The position numbers and the translations under genes were made by a program. The notes under the pieces are model-generated. The model made no database searches. It saw nothing but the letters and a program-made list of their open reading frames with translations, and was not told where the DNA came from. DNA of 64,000 bases from Thamnaconus septentrionalis (taxonomy: Eukaryota > Chordata > Actinopteri > Tetraodontiformes > Monacanthidae): assembly GCA_009823395.1 (NCBI GenBank), contig CM020512.1, positions 10,268,405-10,332,404 of the forward strand. The letters run 5' to 3'. Shown in pieces: positions 13,029 to 25,197 of the stretch (its first letter is position 1; each line of letters starts with the position of its first letter).

Positions 13029-14091
13029 GTGCAGATGTGATTGATTTCTGTTCAGGCTCCTGCTTTTATGTATCTGGATGGTGCAATCCCTTTCCCTACC
13101 TTACCTTTATTTTTATTTTCTTCTTTATTTGCCACCGCATCATTGCCGATAATGCTCCCAGCTGTAATCTGCAGCTCCTGCAGGCCGGAGCGTTCCGCAC
13201 CAGCCAATCAGAGGCTGCAGGAACGCCGCGGCCCCTTCCAGTACGGCAGCACCTGTGCTTTATATACGATATGGGATATGGGCTTTTTGTTTTTATACCC
13301 GGCCTCACCCGCAGCTGAAGGTAGTGCCGAGGCGCCCGATACGCGGACAGCGGGAAAAAATCAATTACACAACCGAAGGCCTGCAGATTCCAAACACCGA
13401 CGAGTGTTTTATTTGAAGCCTTCGCTGCTTTTTATTCGCCTCAACACAAACTGGAAACGGAATCGAGCCGGTACGTTGGCAGGCTGGCTGAAGTCTCACT
13501 GATCCGTCTTGAAAAGCTCCATCAGTTGGTCGGATGAGTTAAAAAAAAAAACATGTACTTCTCGTGGATGGAAACCGATCCCGCCTGCTAAGATTCTTTC
13601 GGAATCTTCATTCTTGCAGATCCATCTTTTTTTTTTTTTTTTTTTTTTAAAGCCCCACTTAAGTCGTCATATAATGATCCAACCAATCATCATTCTTTGA
13701 TCAAACAGACATGATTGCAATCGTTTTAATTTTACAGCAATTAACATTCGTGAACTATTTGGGGGGAAAATAGAATAATAAAAATGCGTGGCTGTGCTGC
13801 AAGATGCAGCGTTCCAAAGTGACACCTCCACTGCAGAACCACATGATGGATGGACAGTGAGTCGATTGATGGATGGATTGATGGGATGGATCTATAAGTG
13901 TTTTTCTTCCCGGTCTTGGGTTGCCTTTACTGTAACCCTCGTCCCCCTTTTTGCAGCCCCGCTGTCAGAGTGAAGTGGGCTGATTGACTGACGGCTCAGC
14001 GTGACTGACCCCCGGTGTTAGTTACAGATGGGACGGGTGTCTGGTTACAAGTCTGTCGCACACTCATTACACTGATGGACTGTAACTCTAT

Positions 14092-14092
<1 letters not shown>

Positions 14093-14122
<30 letters not shown>
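14093..14122. repeat. CA microsatellite
   Basis: Perfect CA array of 30 bases. Confidence 0.95.
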
Positions 14123-14985
14123 CAAGTGCGCACACACACACTGGTAATTAATCGACACATGAGTTGCCGCTCTTGTAAACCCGGGGGAGCGCTATCAGGC
14201 TACACACTGATAGCGTCTACACGCACTCGCGTGCGGCACAAACACACACACAAACACACACGCGTGTAAGAGCATTCATAATGAGCGCAAATTGAAGGAT
14301 GACTCATTCATGTTGGTCTCTCATCTTACCCTGCTGCACTGTTTCCTCAAGCTATTTGATTCATCCATCTACTGGATTTGCATGTGCGTGTCTGTGTGCG
14401 CGCCTGCCCGCGCACGCGTGCCTGTGTTTGTGCTCATGTGCGGTCTGTGTGTGTATAACTCTTGAATAATTTAAATGCGCGCACAAGAAAAAAAAATATG
14501 TAGCACGGGCGGCTTTTATATGCAGAGTACAGCAGCGTGAGGTCTCTATTTGTGCCTATGCGTGTGTTTGTGTGTGTGTTTGTGTGTGTGTTTTCGTCTT
14601 CCTTTCCATTTCAATTTTTTTAATTCCTCCTTCTCTCCGTCCCTGCATCCCTCTCTTTCTACCTCCAGCCCTCACTGCCCCTCCCTCTTTCTATCCCTCC
14701 TCCTCCTCTTCCTTTTCTCTCCCTCCGCTCTTTTCAAAGGAGAGGATTGGTCTCTGTGGGTTCAAACTACTCCGAAATTTCACCGTCAGAACTTTACTTT
14801 GCCATCCGAAGGACTGAGGAAAATTTTGAGTTTCACTCGAGGTAAAAAAAGATGCAAAGAAGAAAAAAAAGCCAGCTGTTCAATTTGAACTTAATGGTCC
14901 CATACTATTAAAAAAACAAAAAACAAAAAACATTTCACTGTTATTAGCTGCTATCAGTGTCCTGTCAGTGACCTTTGGAAATCTT

Positions 14986-15114
14986 CCCTTTGTGATGTCA
15001 CAGAGGGCAAGTCACTCACCATCACCACCATCTCCCCCAGCTAGGTGTCGCTCTCTTCCAAACTTGTGGGAGGTCCAACGAAAAGTAGCACTAGGCTGCA
15101 AACAGAGAGCTAAT
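14986..15114 (+). mobile_element. TGATGTCA-palindrome repeat, copy 3
   Basis: CCCTTTGTGATGTCACAGAGGGC (14986-15008) is followed by GGCTGCAAACAGAGAGCTAA (15094-15113). Confidence 0.7.
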
Positions 15115-16690
15115 TCCATTGTTCCACCTGATCATTAAGCACCTGTTTATGCTGCCAGTCGTCTCCGGCTAACGAGGGCCTGTTTCTGTGATTTATTTTT
15201 TCACTTATTTATTTATTTGGATTTGGCGAGGCCGTATCGCTGCACCCTATTGTTTCTCCCGGGCGCTACAGCCCGGCGCAGACACACTGGTACTGCGCGG
15301 CAGTGACACCAGCGGGGGAGTGTGTTATTGTCTCCCTCCGTATGGCTGTTTTAAACGGCAATTTGAAGCTCCGCTGGCTCTATAATTAGCTGTGAGCTCC
15401 CACAGGAGGGCATAAAAAAAAAGAAAGGCTGCTTTATCATCGGCCCCCGTGTAATTACACTTCTGAGTAACACACAGACACACTAACACTCAGTCACACA
15501 CACCGCAGTCGGATGTGTGGGGTTGTGCACCCAACGGGGCCCCGGTTGCACATTTATTGGTGTTTTACTGCTTAGAGCTAATGCGCTAAAGGCTCATCTT
15601 TTGCAAAGACGGCGGCTTTTCCCGCTGGAAGTGACATTTGGCGGCAACAAAAGGGGGCGCCGCAGGAGAGCCGACTGTCCAGAGAAATACAGCAGAGCTC
15701 CGTCCCAGTGCGGCTGCTAGCTTCTTCCGCGGTGGCGGGACATAAAGGAGTGAGATGGAGCGCGTTCCAGGACAACGACGATCAATCCTGCTTCCCCAGA
15801 GAGACAAGCGGAGACGACAGCGCGAGGAGGAAGAAGGACTCCCGTCCTGAGTTTTCTTTTCTCTTTTTTTTTTTTTTTTGTGTTCCTCCCTTCGAAACAT
15901 ACGCTAGCTTCTTTTAGCTCTCGGCTGTGATGTTAAATCATCTTTATGTCGCTGCAGACTTGCCCAGGTGCTATTTTTTCCACCTCCTCTCTATCGGTTG
16001 GCTATAAAGAAGTGGATTTATGGCTGCTAGCTTGCGCCGCTCCAGCTGCCGCGTTAATCTTACGTAACTCTCTCCAGCTCGGCCGTGTTGTTGTTCACGG
16101 ACTGCGAACAGAGATTCTTAGGGCGTTTTTTTTTTTTACACCTAGCGTCAGTTTTGCTCAATGTCAAGTTGTGCGTTCCCCTCCTCGCGTGTCTTGATTT
16201 CACTCGGTGAAATGTCCAATGGGGCAAAAGGGTGTGTTGAGAAAATAGCAGCAAGAGAGTTGCCATTGTCAGGGGTTTTTTTTTTTTTTTTTTTACAGTG
16301 TTGGCTAAAGTGCTTTTTGTTTTTTCTTTCTTTCACAAATTATATCAAGAATTTAGGCACTACTTAAAAGTCCCGGTGTGAAAATGTCTTTGCGGATCCA
16401 TCTTGAAAAGCTCCCACAGTGACGCATCTGCTCAGTCCATGTTTTAAACCCAAAACATTGACTTGGACACGTTTGTGCTTTCTTGTGCACGCATCAGTAG
16501 GTGAGCTGAAAAAAATGCTCTGGCAGGGAGCTCCTCACCGGCTGCTTCCATCCTCTGTCACATCTCAACTGTGCAGCCTGGCTGAGAACTGAGGGGATTC
16601 TCCTGAAAAATTCAGCAACTCTGCCGTGTTGCTGCTGTGGATAGCAGCAGACGGTTCCTGCCTTCCTGCAGTTCTGAGAAGTTCTCTCTG

Positions 16691-16945
16691 TCCATCCATC
16701 CACCCGTCCATCCACCCATCCACCCGTCCATCCACCCATCCACCCACCCATCCATCCATCCATCCATCCACCCATCCATCCATCCATCCATCCACCCATC
16801 CACCCGTCCATCCACCCATCCATCCACCCATCCATCCATACATCCATCCATCCACCCGTCCATCCACCCATCCATCCATCCACCCGTCCATCCACCCATC
16901 CACCCATCCATACATCCATCCATCCATCCATCCATCCATCCATCA
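16691..16945. repeat. CATC/CACC tetranucleotide minisatellite
   Basis: About 255 bases of CCATCCAT, CCACCCAT and CCACCCGT units in a higher-order pattern. The DGWMDGW and HPSIHPS frames it creates are artefacts of the repeat. Confidence 0.93.
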
Positions 16946-17080
16946 TCGCTGCTGTCAGCCTCTGTCTTGTCTTCTTTTGCACTCTCCCTCTTTTTTTTTG
17001 TTTTTTGTCCTTCCTGTCGTGATGCAGCGTCTCAGCCAAAACACACGAGCAGCCGAGCGGAGCCCAGCGGTTTGCGTAGG

Positions 17081-17091
17081 TGTGTGTGTAG

Positions 17092-17141
<50 letters not shown>
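17081..17141. repeat. GT array followed by GA
   Basis: GT to 17133, then a short GA run. Confidence 0.93.
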
Positions 17142-17142
<1 letters not shown>

Positions 17143-17257
17143 TCGCTCGGCGGTGAAACTGCTGCTAAACTCGCTCAATTTGTCAAGCGCGGCGAGGTGG
17201 TCCGGGCCTCCAAGGTAAACAGGAGGAGGTGTGGCCTTAAAGGGGGGGTCAAGGATG

Positions 17258-17259
<2 letters not shown>

Positions 17260-17331
<72 letters not shown>
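17260..17331. repeat. CA array joined to a TG array (inverted repeat)
   Basis: An AC/CA array to 17302 is followed directly by a TG array from 17303 to 17331. The two halves are reverse complements, so the strand could fold into a near-perfect hairpin with a stem of about 28 base pairs. Confidence 0.92.
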
Positions 17332-17802
17332 CAGCTGGGACTCAGCAGGAGGAAAATGATGCTTTGTCACCATGTGAGTGTGGATGATGACGTAGAGCAA
17401 GCTGACTGAGCGTGTGTGTGTGTGTTGGACAGCCTCCGGGGTTGTGGGGGAGGAGGAGGTTTGAAGGGGGTGGCGCTCATTATTAAAGGGGCGATGCGTA
17501 TAAACCATCAGCCGCTGGCCCCAAAGGTGACGGGAATCAAGGCAACAATGTGGCGGCGGGGACGGCGAGGGGCGGCGACACCATGATGGATGTCTCTGTT
17601 GTTGTTGTCGCTGGGGGTGGGGGGCGGGGTTGTTTTTTTTTTCTTTCCCCTCCCACCGCGTGCGTTCGGTCTCCTCCTCTGGCTGGTTGCCACGGCGAGT
17701 AATTATGGGATGCAGAGTGAAAAGGAAGAGAAGGAGGGAGGGAGGGAGACACGACACGTTTTGGAAAAGCCTTGCTTCAAAGGCCGCGCGGCTTATCGCA
17801 GC

Positions 17803-17805
<3 letters not shown>

Positions 17806-17884
<79 letters not shown>
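17806..17884. repeat. CA microsatellite, about 78 bases
   Basis: The longest pure dinucleotide array in the window. It continues into degenerate CA/CG-rich sequence to about 17913. Confidence 0.95.
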
Positions 17885-17887
<3 letters not shown>

Positions 17888-18076
17888 CCACACACATGCA
17901 TGCACGCACACACAAGAGCAGCGAGAGCAGCGGGCACACGGGGTTCGGGGTGAGCCGCCAGCCGTTTCATGTGTCAGCACTTTATTGTTTGTTTGTTTAT
18001 TTGTTTGACTCGGGGTTTGTTGTGCGAGGCGACACGCCACGTTTGATTGGTGGGTGTGAAGAAGGGGTGTGGGGGG

Positions 18077-18080
<4 letters not shown>

Positions 18081-18109
<29 letters not shown>
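18081..18109. repeat. GT microsatellite
   Basis: Perfect GT array between G-rich flanks. Confidence 0.93.
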
Positions 18110-18111
<2 letters not shown>

Positions 18112-18272
18112 GGGTTGCGGAGAGGGAAGGGGGAGGGGGTGAGAGAGCGGAAGAGCCAATTAAAAGTGCAGAAAAGGCGTGAAATGTGAATTTGTGCTGC
18201 CGGGACGATAAGGCGAGCGGAGGGAGCCGATACAAAGAGGACGAGTTCCTCCTGACACGCTGCTTTTCACAG

Positions 18273-18679
18273 CCCTCCTCCCTCCTCCTCTTCCTCCTCC
18301 TCCTCCTCTTCCTCATCTTCCTCCTCTCCTTGCTTTTCATCCTTCTGCTCCTCCTTCTCTTCTTCCCACTCTTTTCCTCTTCCAGGTCCTCTTCCTGGCC
18401 TCCCTATTCTTCTTCATCGTTTTCATCTTCCTCATCTTCATTGTCCTCCTCCTCCTCCTCTTCATCCTCCTTTCTTATCCACTTTGTCCTCCTCTTCCCG
18501 CTCCTCTTATTCTTAGTCCTCCTCTCCCTCATCCTCTTCTTCCTCTTCCATTTCCTCCTCTTCCTCAGGCTCTTCTTCCTCTTTCTGCTCCACCTTCTCA
18601 TCCTCTTCTTCTTTCTCTTTCTCCTCCACTTCCTCATCCTCCTCTTCTTCTTCCTTGTCTCCCTCCGCTTCCTCCTCTT
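18273..18679. repeat. second polypyrimidine tract
   Basis: About 400 bases of CCT/CTT-rich sequence resembling the tract at 1-448. It gives leucine/serine-rich or arginine/lysine-rich frames with no biological support. Confidence 0.9.
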
Positions 18680-19140
18680 GTGTCCGCGAGTGGGCCGCTG
18701 CATGGCTCCACAGATTACCGTCACTGGCCGGCCGCCGTCGGCGGAACCGAGTATCTTAATTGGAGCCAAACAGCCGTCGGCCAGCGAGAGCCACCGGGAG
18801 GAAGGAATCGGAAACAACTCCGCTCGTCTTGGCTGTAAACGGCCAGAAACAGAGACGACTTCTGCACGGCTACCTGCTTAAATTACAGTCTCGCCTCGCG
18901 GCCGCTCCCTCGGGACGCCGGCCGGTTGGGTGGAGGGTGGGGGGTGGAGGAGCTGCTCCTGCAGGAGCTGCCCGAGGGAGGAAACTGGAGCCGCCGGACC
19001 CAATTGTGTCAGCAACGCTCTCAGGTGTGCGGCAGCGCCCTGGGAGGGAAGGAGGAAGGGGGAGGAGGCGGAGTCTCGCCTTGTCCACATCTTAACGAGA
19101 CAGGTGATCCAACTCCAACACACTTGAATTTTGTCACCTG

Positions 19141-19168
<28 letters not shown>
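19141..19168. repeat. poly-A run of 28 bases
   Basis: An A homopolymer with no recognisable retroposon body directly upstream. Confidence 0.9.
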
Positions 19169-19172
<4 letters not shown>

Positions 19173-19659
19173 CTGCTTGTGCTGAGGTTTCCCATCCAGA
19201 CGGGCCAATTATGATCCTCTGCAACCTCCGGCAGTGCTGGAGGCTTCTGATTGGTGCGACCGCCGACACCAGACCTGGAAGTTCGGTGTGTTCCGTTAAT
19301 GTTCGCTCACTGCTGCCACACGCAGGCCGGTCAGGGAAGTGGGGACGGCGCCTACGCTTGCTTCACTGTGATTATTACTGCTATTCTTTTTTTTTTTTTA
19401 TGTCTAACTTGTAAAAAATGAAAGGAAAAGACGTGAACACACAACAGCAAGAAGCTTAAAGATTAAAATCGTCCATGCGGTGACTTTTGTCTTTCCTCCC
19501 CCTTTTCTTTTTGATCGGTTTGCGGCAGAAAATGATGGCGTTGGATGAAGTCCTTCTTCCTGCTCTCCCTTAATGAGACAGTTTTCTCTGTCTCTTAGTG
19601 CAGATAAAACACAGTCGCCAATCGTGACACGGCCGCTGTTTGGCTCTTCAAGGACGAGC

Positions 19660-19660
<1 letters not shown>

Positions 19661-19730
<70 letters not shown>

Positions 19731-19807
19731 GGAGAGAGAGAGAGAGAGAGAGATGCAGAGTGAAAGAGACGACAAAGGGAATGAGGAATGAGGCGACAAA
19801 GGGAATG

Positions 19808-19870
<63 letters not shown>

Positions 19871-19930
19871 CGCTGAGTGGAAACTCAAGTCCATCACACT
19901 CCTGAAAGATTAAAGGGTGTTTACACCTTA

Positions 19931-19978
<48 letters not shown>

Positions 19979-20047
19979 TGCAGCCAGACGCTGTCTCGCC
20001 CCAGCCGGACTGAAGCTTCTGCACAGCGGCAACTGATGCTGGAGGAG

Positions 20048-20107
<60 letters not shown>
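19661..20107. repeat. compound GA, GT and CA microsatellite cluster
   Basis: GA at 19661-19727 and 19733-19752, GT at 19811-19843 followed by GA at 19844-19870, CA at 19934-19973 and GT at 20052-20107. Nearly half of these 450 bases are dinucleotide repeat. The CA and later GT arrays are complementary to each other. Confidence 0.94.
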
Positions 20108-20113
<6 letters not shown>

Positions 20114-20923
20114 AGTCATCAGCAGACGTCGTCCTGCTGCAGTGCCTCGACGTGGTTGTCGGGTCGGCGGTGATCACGACGGCGTTCACTGTCGCCGGCG
20201 TAAAAAAAATAAAAATAAAACAACAAACACATAAAAAAATAGTTCTGTACGCAGTTGTTGCTTCCCAGAAAGTTTTACATCCTCGGATTATTTGAGCAAC
20301 AGTATTGTGGGTGATTGTTGTAGTACCTCAGATGACCAGAGGGGGTGCTGTGATGAATGCTCAGCATCACACACTCACACACACACCTGTTTCAAGCCGA
20401 GCCAGCTTCTTTTAGCCGTGAGCAAAAGAGCTTCACAGTGACAGTTTGTGGTCACCGGCCAGCTGTCACTGTGTGTGTGTGTGTGTGTGTGTGCGCGTCA
20501 GACGGCCTCCTTTTGTCAGAGAAGCAGTGCGACAAAAGAACTATGATTCATTTCACTTGGAGTAACCTGTCTAACTGGTGTGTATGTGTGCGTGCGCACG
20601 TGCGTGTGCGCTCCAGACTGTGCAGTCAGCAGGTGTGCTGTGATACCTCGGATGCCCTCCAGTCAGGGTCAGACACACACTCGGACAGACTGGCGGGTGA
20701 AGCCCCGCCCACCGACATACTCCCGCCTCTTCCTCTCTCAGCGTCATTATTCTCCTGACAGGAAGTCCAACTAAACATGGGAATTTTGATTCAGTCATGG
20801 CGTCGGACACGAACCTGCTTCGACGGCCACTTTGAGCAAACACAAGCTTTATTTTAAGGGAAGAACGTGAACTTCCTGTCACGGGTCATCGTTACATTTT
20901 ACAGCAACGGGTGTAAAGTTTAT

Positions 20924-21040
20924 CCCTCTCTCTCCCTCTCCCTCTCTCTCTCTCGCTCTCAACAAGATGAGGCCAAAATCAATTTCATTAAGGATCATGA
21001 ATACAAAGAAGGGTCGTACACACACACACACACACACACG
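20924..21040. repeat. CT tract and CA array
   Basis: A CT-rich run at 20924-20960 and a CA array at about 21019-21039. Confidence 0.9.
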
Positions 21041-21276
21041 CAGTCAGATTCCATTAAGGAGATGCCTCGTCCCCGCCCTCTGTTCCCGCCATCATCAAAG
21101 AGCAGGAAGCCGTTCATTTGTCGTCGCAACATTGGTTTTCATGAGAGACGCTAACAAGGTTAACGAGTTGCCCCCCTCTCACCCTTCCTTCCCTCCCCCC
21201 TGTATCTCCTCACTCCCCTCCGTCGCTCCCTCCCGCCGGGTAATTAACTCGATGTTAAACAGCCCAACTGGCAGCG

Positions 21277-21377
21277 GCTGCTCCTGGTGCTGCTGCTGCT
21301 GCTGCTGGTTCTGGTGCTGCTGCTGCTGCTGCTGCTCCTGCTCCTGGTGCTGCTGCTGCTGCTGCTGCTGGTTCTGG
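21277..21377. repeat. interrupted CTG trinucleotide array
   Basis: CTG units interrupted by CTC and GTT, in two similar blocks of about 45 bases. The cysteine/tryptophan-rich frame over it is a by-product. Confidence 0.9.
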
Positions 21378-21791
21378 TCTCGCGTCCCCCGCTTCCGTCC
21401 ACTGTGTCGTTCACCTCATTTGGTCAGAAGGAAAGGAGGGAAAAAAAAAAATGATTTGGTTATTTTTGGGTCAGTGGTTCACGACTCAGTGATTCAAACC
21501 AAAGTGCAGCCGAACGAGTCACATGACAAATCTTTGGATCTTCGGATTAGCGCATGAAGCCTCTAATTCTGCTTTTGCCTTGTTTTACCGCCTACAGACC
21601 CACCTCCAAACTCACACACACACACGATCTCGCAGTGTGACGGCCATTGGGGAGCACTGATGACATATTGTGTTCTGGAAGGGACGCTCCATTGTGTAGG
21701 GGTGGATTTCAATTATGTCCCCCTTGTAACTCAGTTCCGAGGTGCGGCGGTAAAAATGAGAAATGGGATCGGACCTCAGTGGCGGTGATGG

Positions 21792-21808
21792 TGGGGGGGG
21801 GGGGGGGG
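21792..21808. repeat. poly-G run of 17 bases
   Basis: A G homopolymer followed by further G-rich sequence. A likely sequencing or assembly weak point. Confidence 0.85.
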
Positions 21809-24800
21809 CGGTGGAGGGGCAGCCAGGAAGAGAAAAGAAGGGAAAAGAAAGAGGCCGAGGCGGCTGCGGGGAGGCGCGGGCGGCTCAGGGAAGCAGGACG
21901 AAGACAAAGCCACGAATAAAATGAAACGCTCAAAACGACGACGATTCCAAAGTGGGAGAAAAAGACGGACGTTTGATTTAAAGGAAGTTGTTTGTTCCCC
22001 CCCGACCTCGGCTGGTGGCCGCCGCTTGAACCCGGGCGACGGCTCGTTACTCCTCCCCTCTGTTCACTTTTATTGTTCCCGCCCCTTCCTCCTCCTCCAC
22101 CTCCTCCGCCGCCGCCTCTCCCCGACATCCCCTGGCCGCATTACAGTGCGAAGTGCTTCGGCAGTGTAGTTGTTGAGCTAGGAGGAGTTTGGACTGTTGG
22201 AAATTTGGAGCTCAGTATTGTAGAATTGTTGTATATTGAAGCCAGTCTGACGAGGGGGCGCCGTTGAGCCGCGGACCAAGATGACAGCTTCGAGTGAATG
22301 GTCCTCGCGACTCTGCTAAAAACTTACAAAGTCCTAATTATTAACTAACTACTCCTAAAAAATGTTTTAACCAGCCAGTCTGACTGTTTCAATGCTTCTA
22401 AATTAGGCCCAACTGTCTGGTATGTCATGTGACCTGGCTCGCTAACCCCACTGGACTATATTCATCCCGTACTTGTCCCAGCAGGTCTGACGTGATAAAA
22501 ATGCAAAAGAGCTGCGATAGCGCTCGCTGCGGAGAAGAAGAAAAAAAAAAAAAAAAGTTGTGAAATTTCACCAATATTTTTACATGTGTGGAGAGATAAG
22601 TGGTGGCGGCGTATAAATGCTAAAGTATGCAAATTGCGGCGGCGCTCGCCGAGCGTGCGAGAGTTAAAAATGTCCTTGGTCTCGCGAAGCGCTGCCTTTT
22701 TCTTTCCTTCCCGGGGGAAGCGAAGAAGCGACACGAGGGGAGAGGGAAAAAAAAAAAAAAAGACAGAGGGATGTGACTCCAGAAGTGGCGGCGGCTGCGG
22801 CGGCAAGAGAATCTCATCTGAAGGGAGAAAAAAAAAGAAAAAAAGAAGAAGAATAAAGTCACCTCAAACTTCAAAGTGTTTTTCAGCCCCCGAGTGGCCC
22901 CGGAGGGAATCGCGCCTCAGCTCCAAAGGTCAAAGACATGATGTCTTATTGCCGCGGCCTTCGGCGAGACACGCAACCTGCCCCCCCCACTCCGCCTCGC
23001 CCCCAACACACACACACACACACTCCTGCCGCCGCCGCCGCCGCCGCCTCGCTGGAAATGAAGCATTAGCTTAACTGCCTGGAATGTAAATGGAGAGAAA
23101 TCAGCAATCATCCCAGCGTGATGCTTCGTCCCCGCTCGCAGAATTGATACGTCAATTAAAGCCCGAGTGTGTGTTACAAATAAACAATGCGCCACCGTTT
23201 GTCTTTAATTTTTCTCTCTCTCTCTCTCTCTCTCCCCCTCTCGCTCACTCTTTTTTTAAATTTTCGCAACTAATTGATTGGCGGCTAATTTGAATGCAAA
23301 TGGCGGCGATTAATACTCGGCGCCGATTGACACCGCCGAGCGCCGTGATTGTCTCACCGCGGCGGGAATACCAGCGGGAAGGAACTTGCGACTTTGATCG
23401 ACTCGGCGGCTGCTGGAGAGAAGGGGGGGCGGGGGGCGCGTTTCACGTAAAATAAATTTCGACGCCGTTTCCAGCGATGAAAATATATATTAAAAAAAAA
23501 CCCGCGACGAGACACATCGTATGTTCGTGAAGCGATTCGTTGCCGACGAGCGAGGTCACGTGACGGGTGCTACGTGGCCACAGGAAGTAGCGGTGGTGGG
23601 AGAGAGAGGGCGTGGTTGTCCCCGCAGTGTCGGCCAATAGGGACGCTGCTCTTCGATGATGAGATGAGAAGATGCAGAACGTTTCACAGTATCATTGTCA
23701 TTTGCGCTCTGGTTCCGAAAAAGGACCAAAATCACAAAGTTTGCACACGTTCCCAATTAGAATCAGAATTTTAGCCATTTCCTGAAGGCGATGTCTTTTA
23801 AACTGTATGTTCAAAGACTTTACAGGCTCTCTAGTAATGACACCAAAGTCGTTTTTTTTCCCATCTAATCATCCTGGAAGCAGCTTTTAAAACAGGTAGC
23901 CGCTGCTCCTCCGCCGAGTGAGTCTATTTCATCTCGTCCCGCCCGGCGCCGTGACTTCCTCCTAATAAGTCTCCAGATGGGAAGAACCGGACAAATTGAA
24001 ATATAAAGGGAGAAAAATGTGTATGTGTGTGTGTGTCGCCTATCTCACTTTTTCCCCTTTTCACCTTTTACGGCTGCGAATTTATTGAGTGCAGACGACA
24101 CAAAGGGAAGGTCGTAGCGTCGGGATTTATGAAGCCGCCACCGCCACCGCCAGCTAGCGAGCGCCGTCCCCTCAGCAAACATGTGACATTTATTGGAAGT
24201 TCCTGTCGGCCGCCTGTTTGGATTTAATAAAGTTTTTGCGGCGAGGTGCAATTGCGTCGGCTTCAATATCGAGGGCAAAGAAAAAGAAAAAGAAGACGGG
24301 GGGGAGGAATAAAAAAAGTGGATCTTTGGTCAAAGTTTTTCAGCGCTAACTTCCAGAGTGCAGGAGGTCGAGGAAGCAGAGCAGGAAGCTGCAGGCTGTT
24401 CCAGACGAGACGCTCCGGTCACCTGCTCCCGTCTGAGTCCCGCCCCCCTCCCTCTGTGCCGGCTGACCTGAATCTGGGTCCAGCTGCCCTCTGCCACACC
24501 ACCCACCCACCCCACCACAGCCGGCCACCGCGAAGCTCTGACAGAGTGAAGAGGTTCACTCCTACGGGACTGAAGTTTGTCCGCCTGAACTCCTGCTAGC
24601 GAGCAGCAGGTCGATTTTTTGTGTGTGTGTGTGTGTGTGTGTTGTGTTGTCTTGTTGTTGGAAGGAGACTTCAAAGTCAGACTCACATGTCCAAACAAAA
24701 CATAGGTTTTTTTCTAGCCATGGTAGAATCAGAAAAAGTCCCTTCAAGGGAACAGACGTGATGTTTGCACGGTGGGAAAGTTGGTTGTGCGGCGAGCTGC

Positions 24801-25065
24801 TGAACTGCTGTCGGCTGATGGATGAGCAGATGGCGGCGGGGAAATTAGAAAGATAAAGAGAACAGAAGAAATTAATGCAGTCGCCGCCGCCGCGAGCGCA
24901 ATTATTTCTAACAGAGCCATCGGATGTGTTGCGTAATTACAACCCTTGTGTTTTTTTTTCATGCCGCGCAATATCCAACTGTTGCCGTTTCAAAGTGCTG
25001 AATATCTCGCCGCGGTACCGTTGCAGCGGACGGAAGCCTTCACAAGTTGTCGTCTTGATTTGCAG

Positions 25066-25197
25066 ATCCTGGTCAACTCCGTCATGCAGCCGGCTCTGCA
25101 GTACGAGAACGTGGTGGTGAGCGACGGGAGTCCCATCCTGAGGGATCTGCTCTTCAGCCCGGACCACCAGCACCTGTACGCCCTGACGGATAAACAG
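25066..25197 (+). CDS. plxna1: plexin A1-like, exon a (end of sema domain)
   Basis: This is an internal coding exon of 44 codons ([12 protein letters not shown]... to ...LYALTDKQ). It is preceded by an acceptor ending in TTTGCAG and followed by the donor GTAGGA. It encodes the last blade of the extracellular semaphorin-like beta-propeller of an A-type plexin. Plexins are single-pass receptors that bind semaphorins, usually with neuropilin, in axon guidance. The motif SPDHQHLY and the final KQ leading into VTRVPVESC of the next exon are typical of the A class. The exon starts and ends in phase 0. The preceding exon, with the bulk of the sema domain, is not in the window; the nearest left-hand sequence is at least 25 kb of non-coding DNA. 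The exon number within the gene cannot be given from this window. Confidence 0.9.

Larger units (their letters stand above)
1..25065 (+). other. non-coding stretch left of the first plexin exon, probably a large intron
   Basis: No open frame here shows a recognisable protein. The long ones are read-throughs of CA/GT, CT/GA or pyrimidine repeats. Because the first plexin exon at 25066 is internal, this whole stretch is most simply an intron of the same gene. A nested gene or an upstream boundary cannot be excluded. It holds dozens of simple repeats, a transposon-like element at about 6407-7023 and three copies of the TGATGTCA-palindrome repeat family. I see nothing supportable in the unique-sequence parts beyond a possible conserved non-coding segment near 23060-23340. 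Confidence 0.65.

Noticed and set aside
16638..16950. CRISPR-like regular array
   Set aside because: The units are four bases long without unique spacers, and the sequence is vertebrate. It is a minisatellite.
16494..17218. Open frames rich in GWMDGW or HPSIHPS repeats
   Set aside because: Both are products of the tetranucleotide minisatellite, and all reading frames through it are open.
18186..18881. 231-codon frame rich in leucine and serine
   Set aside because: It is a translation of the polypyrimidine tract with no signal peptide, domain or splice context. It only imitates a membrane protein.
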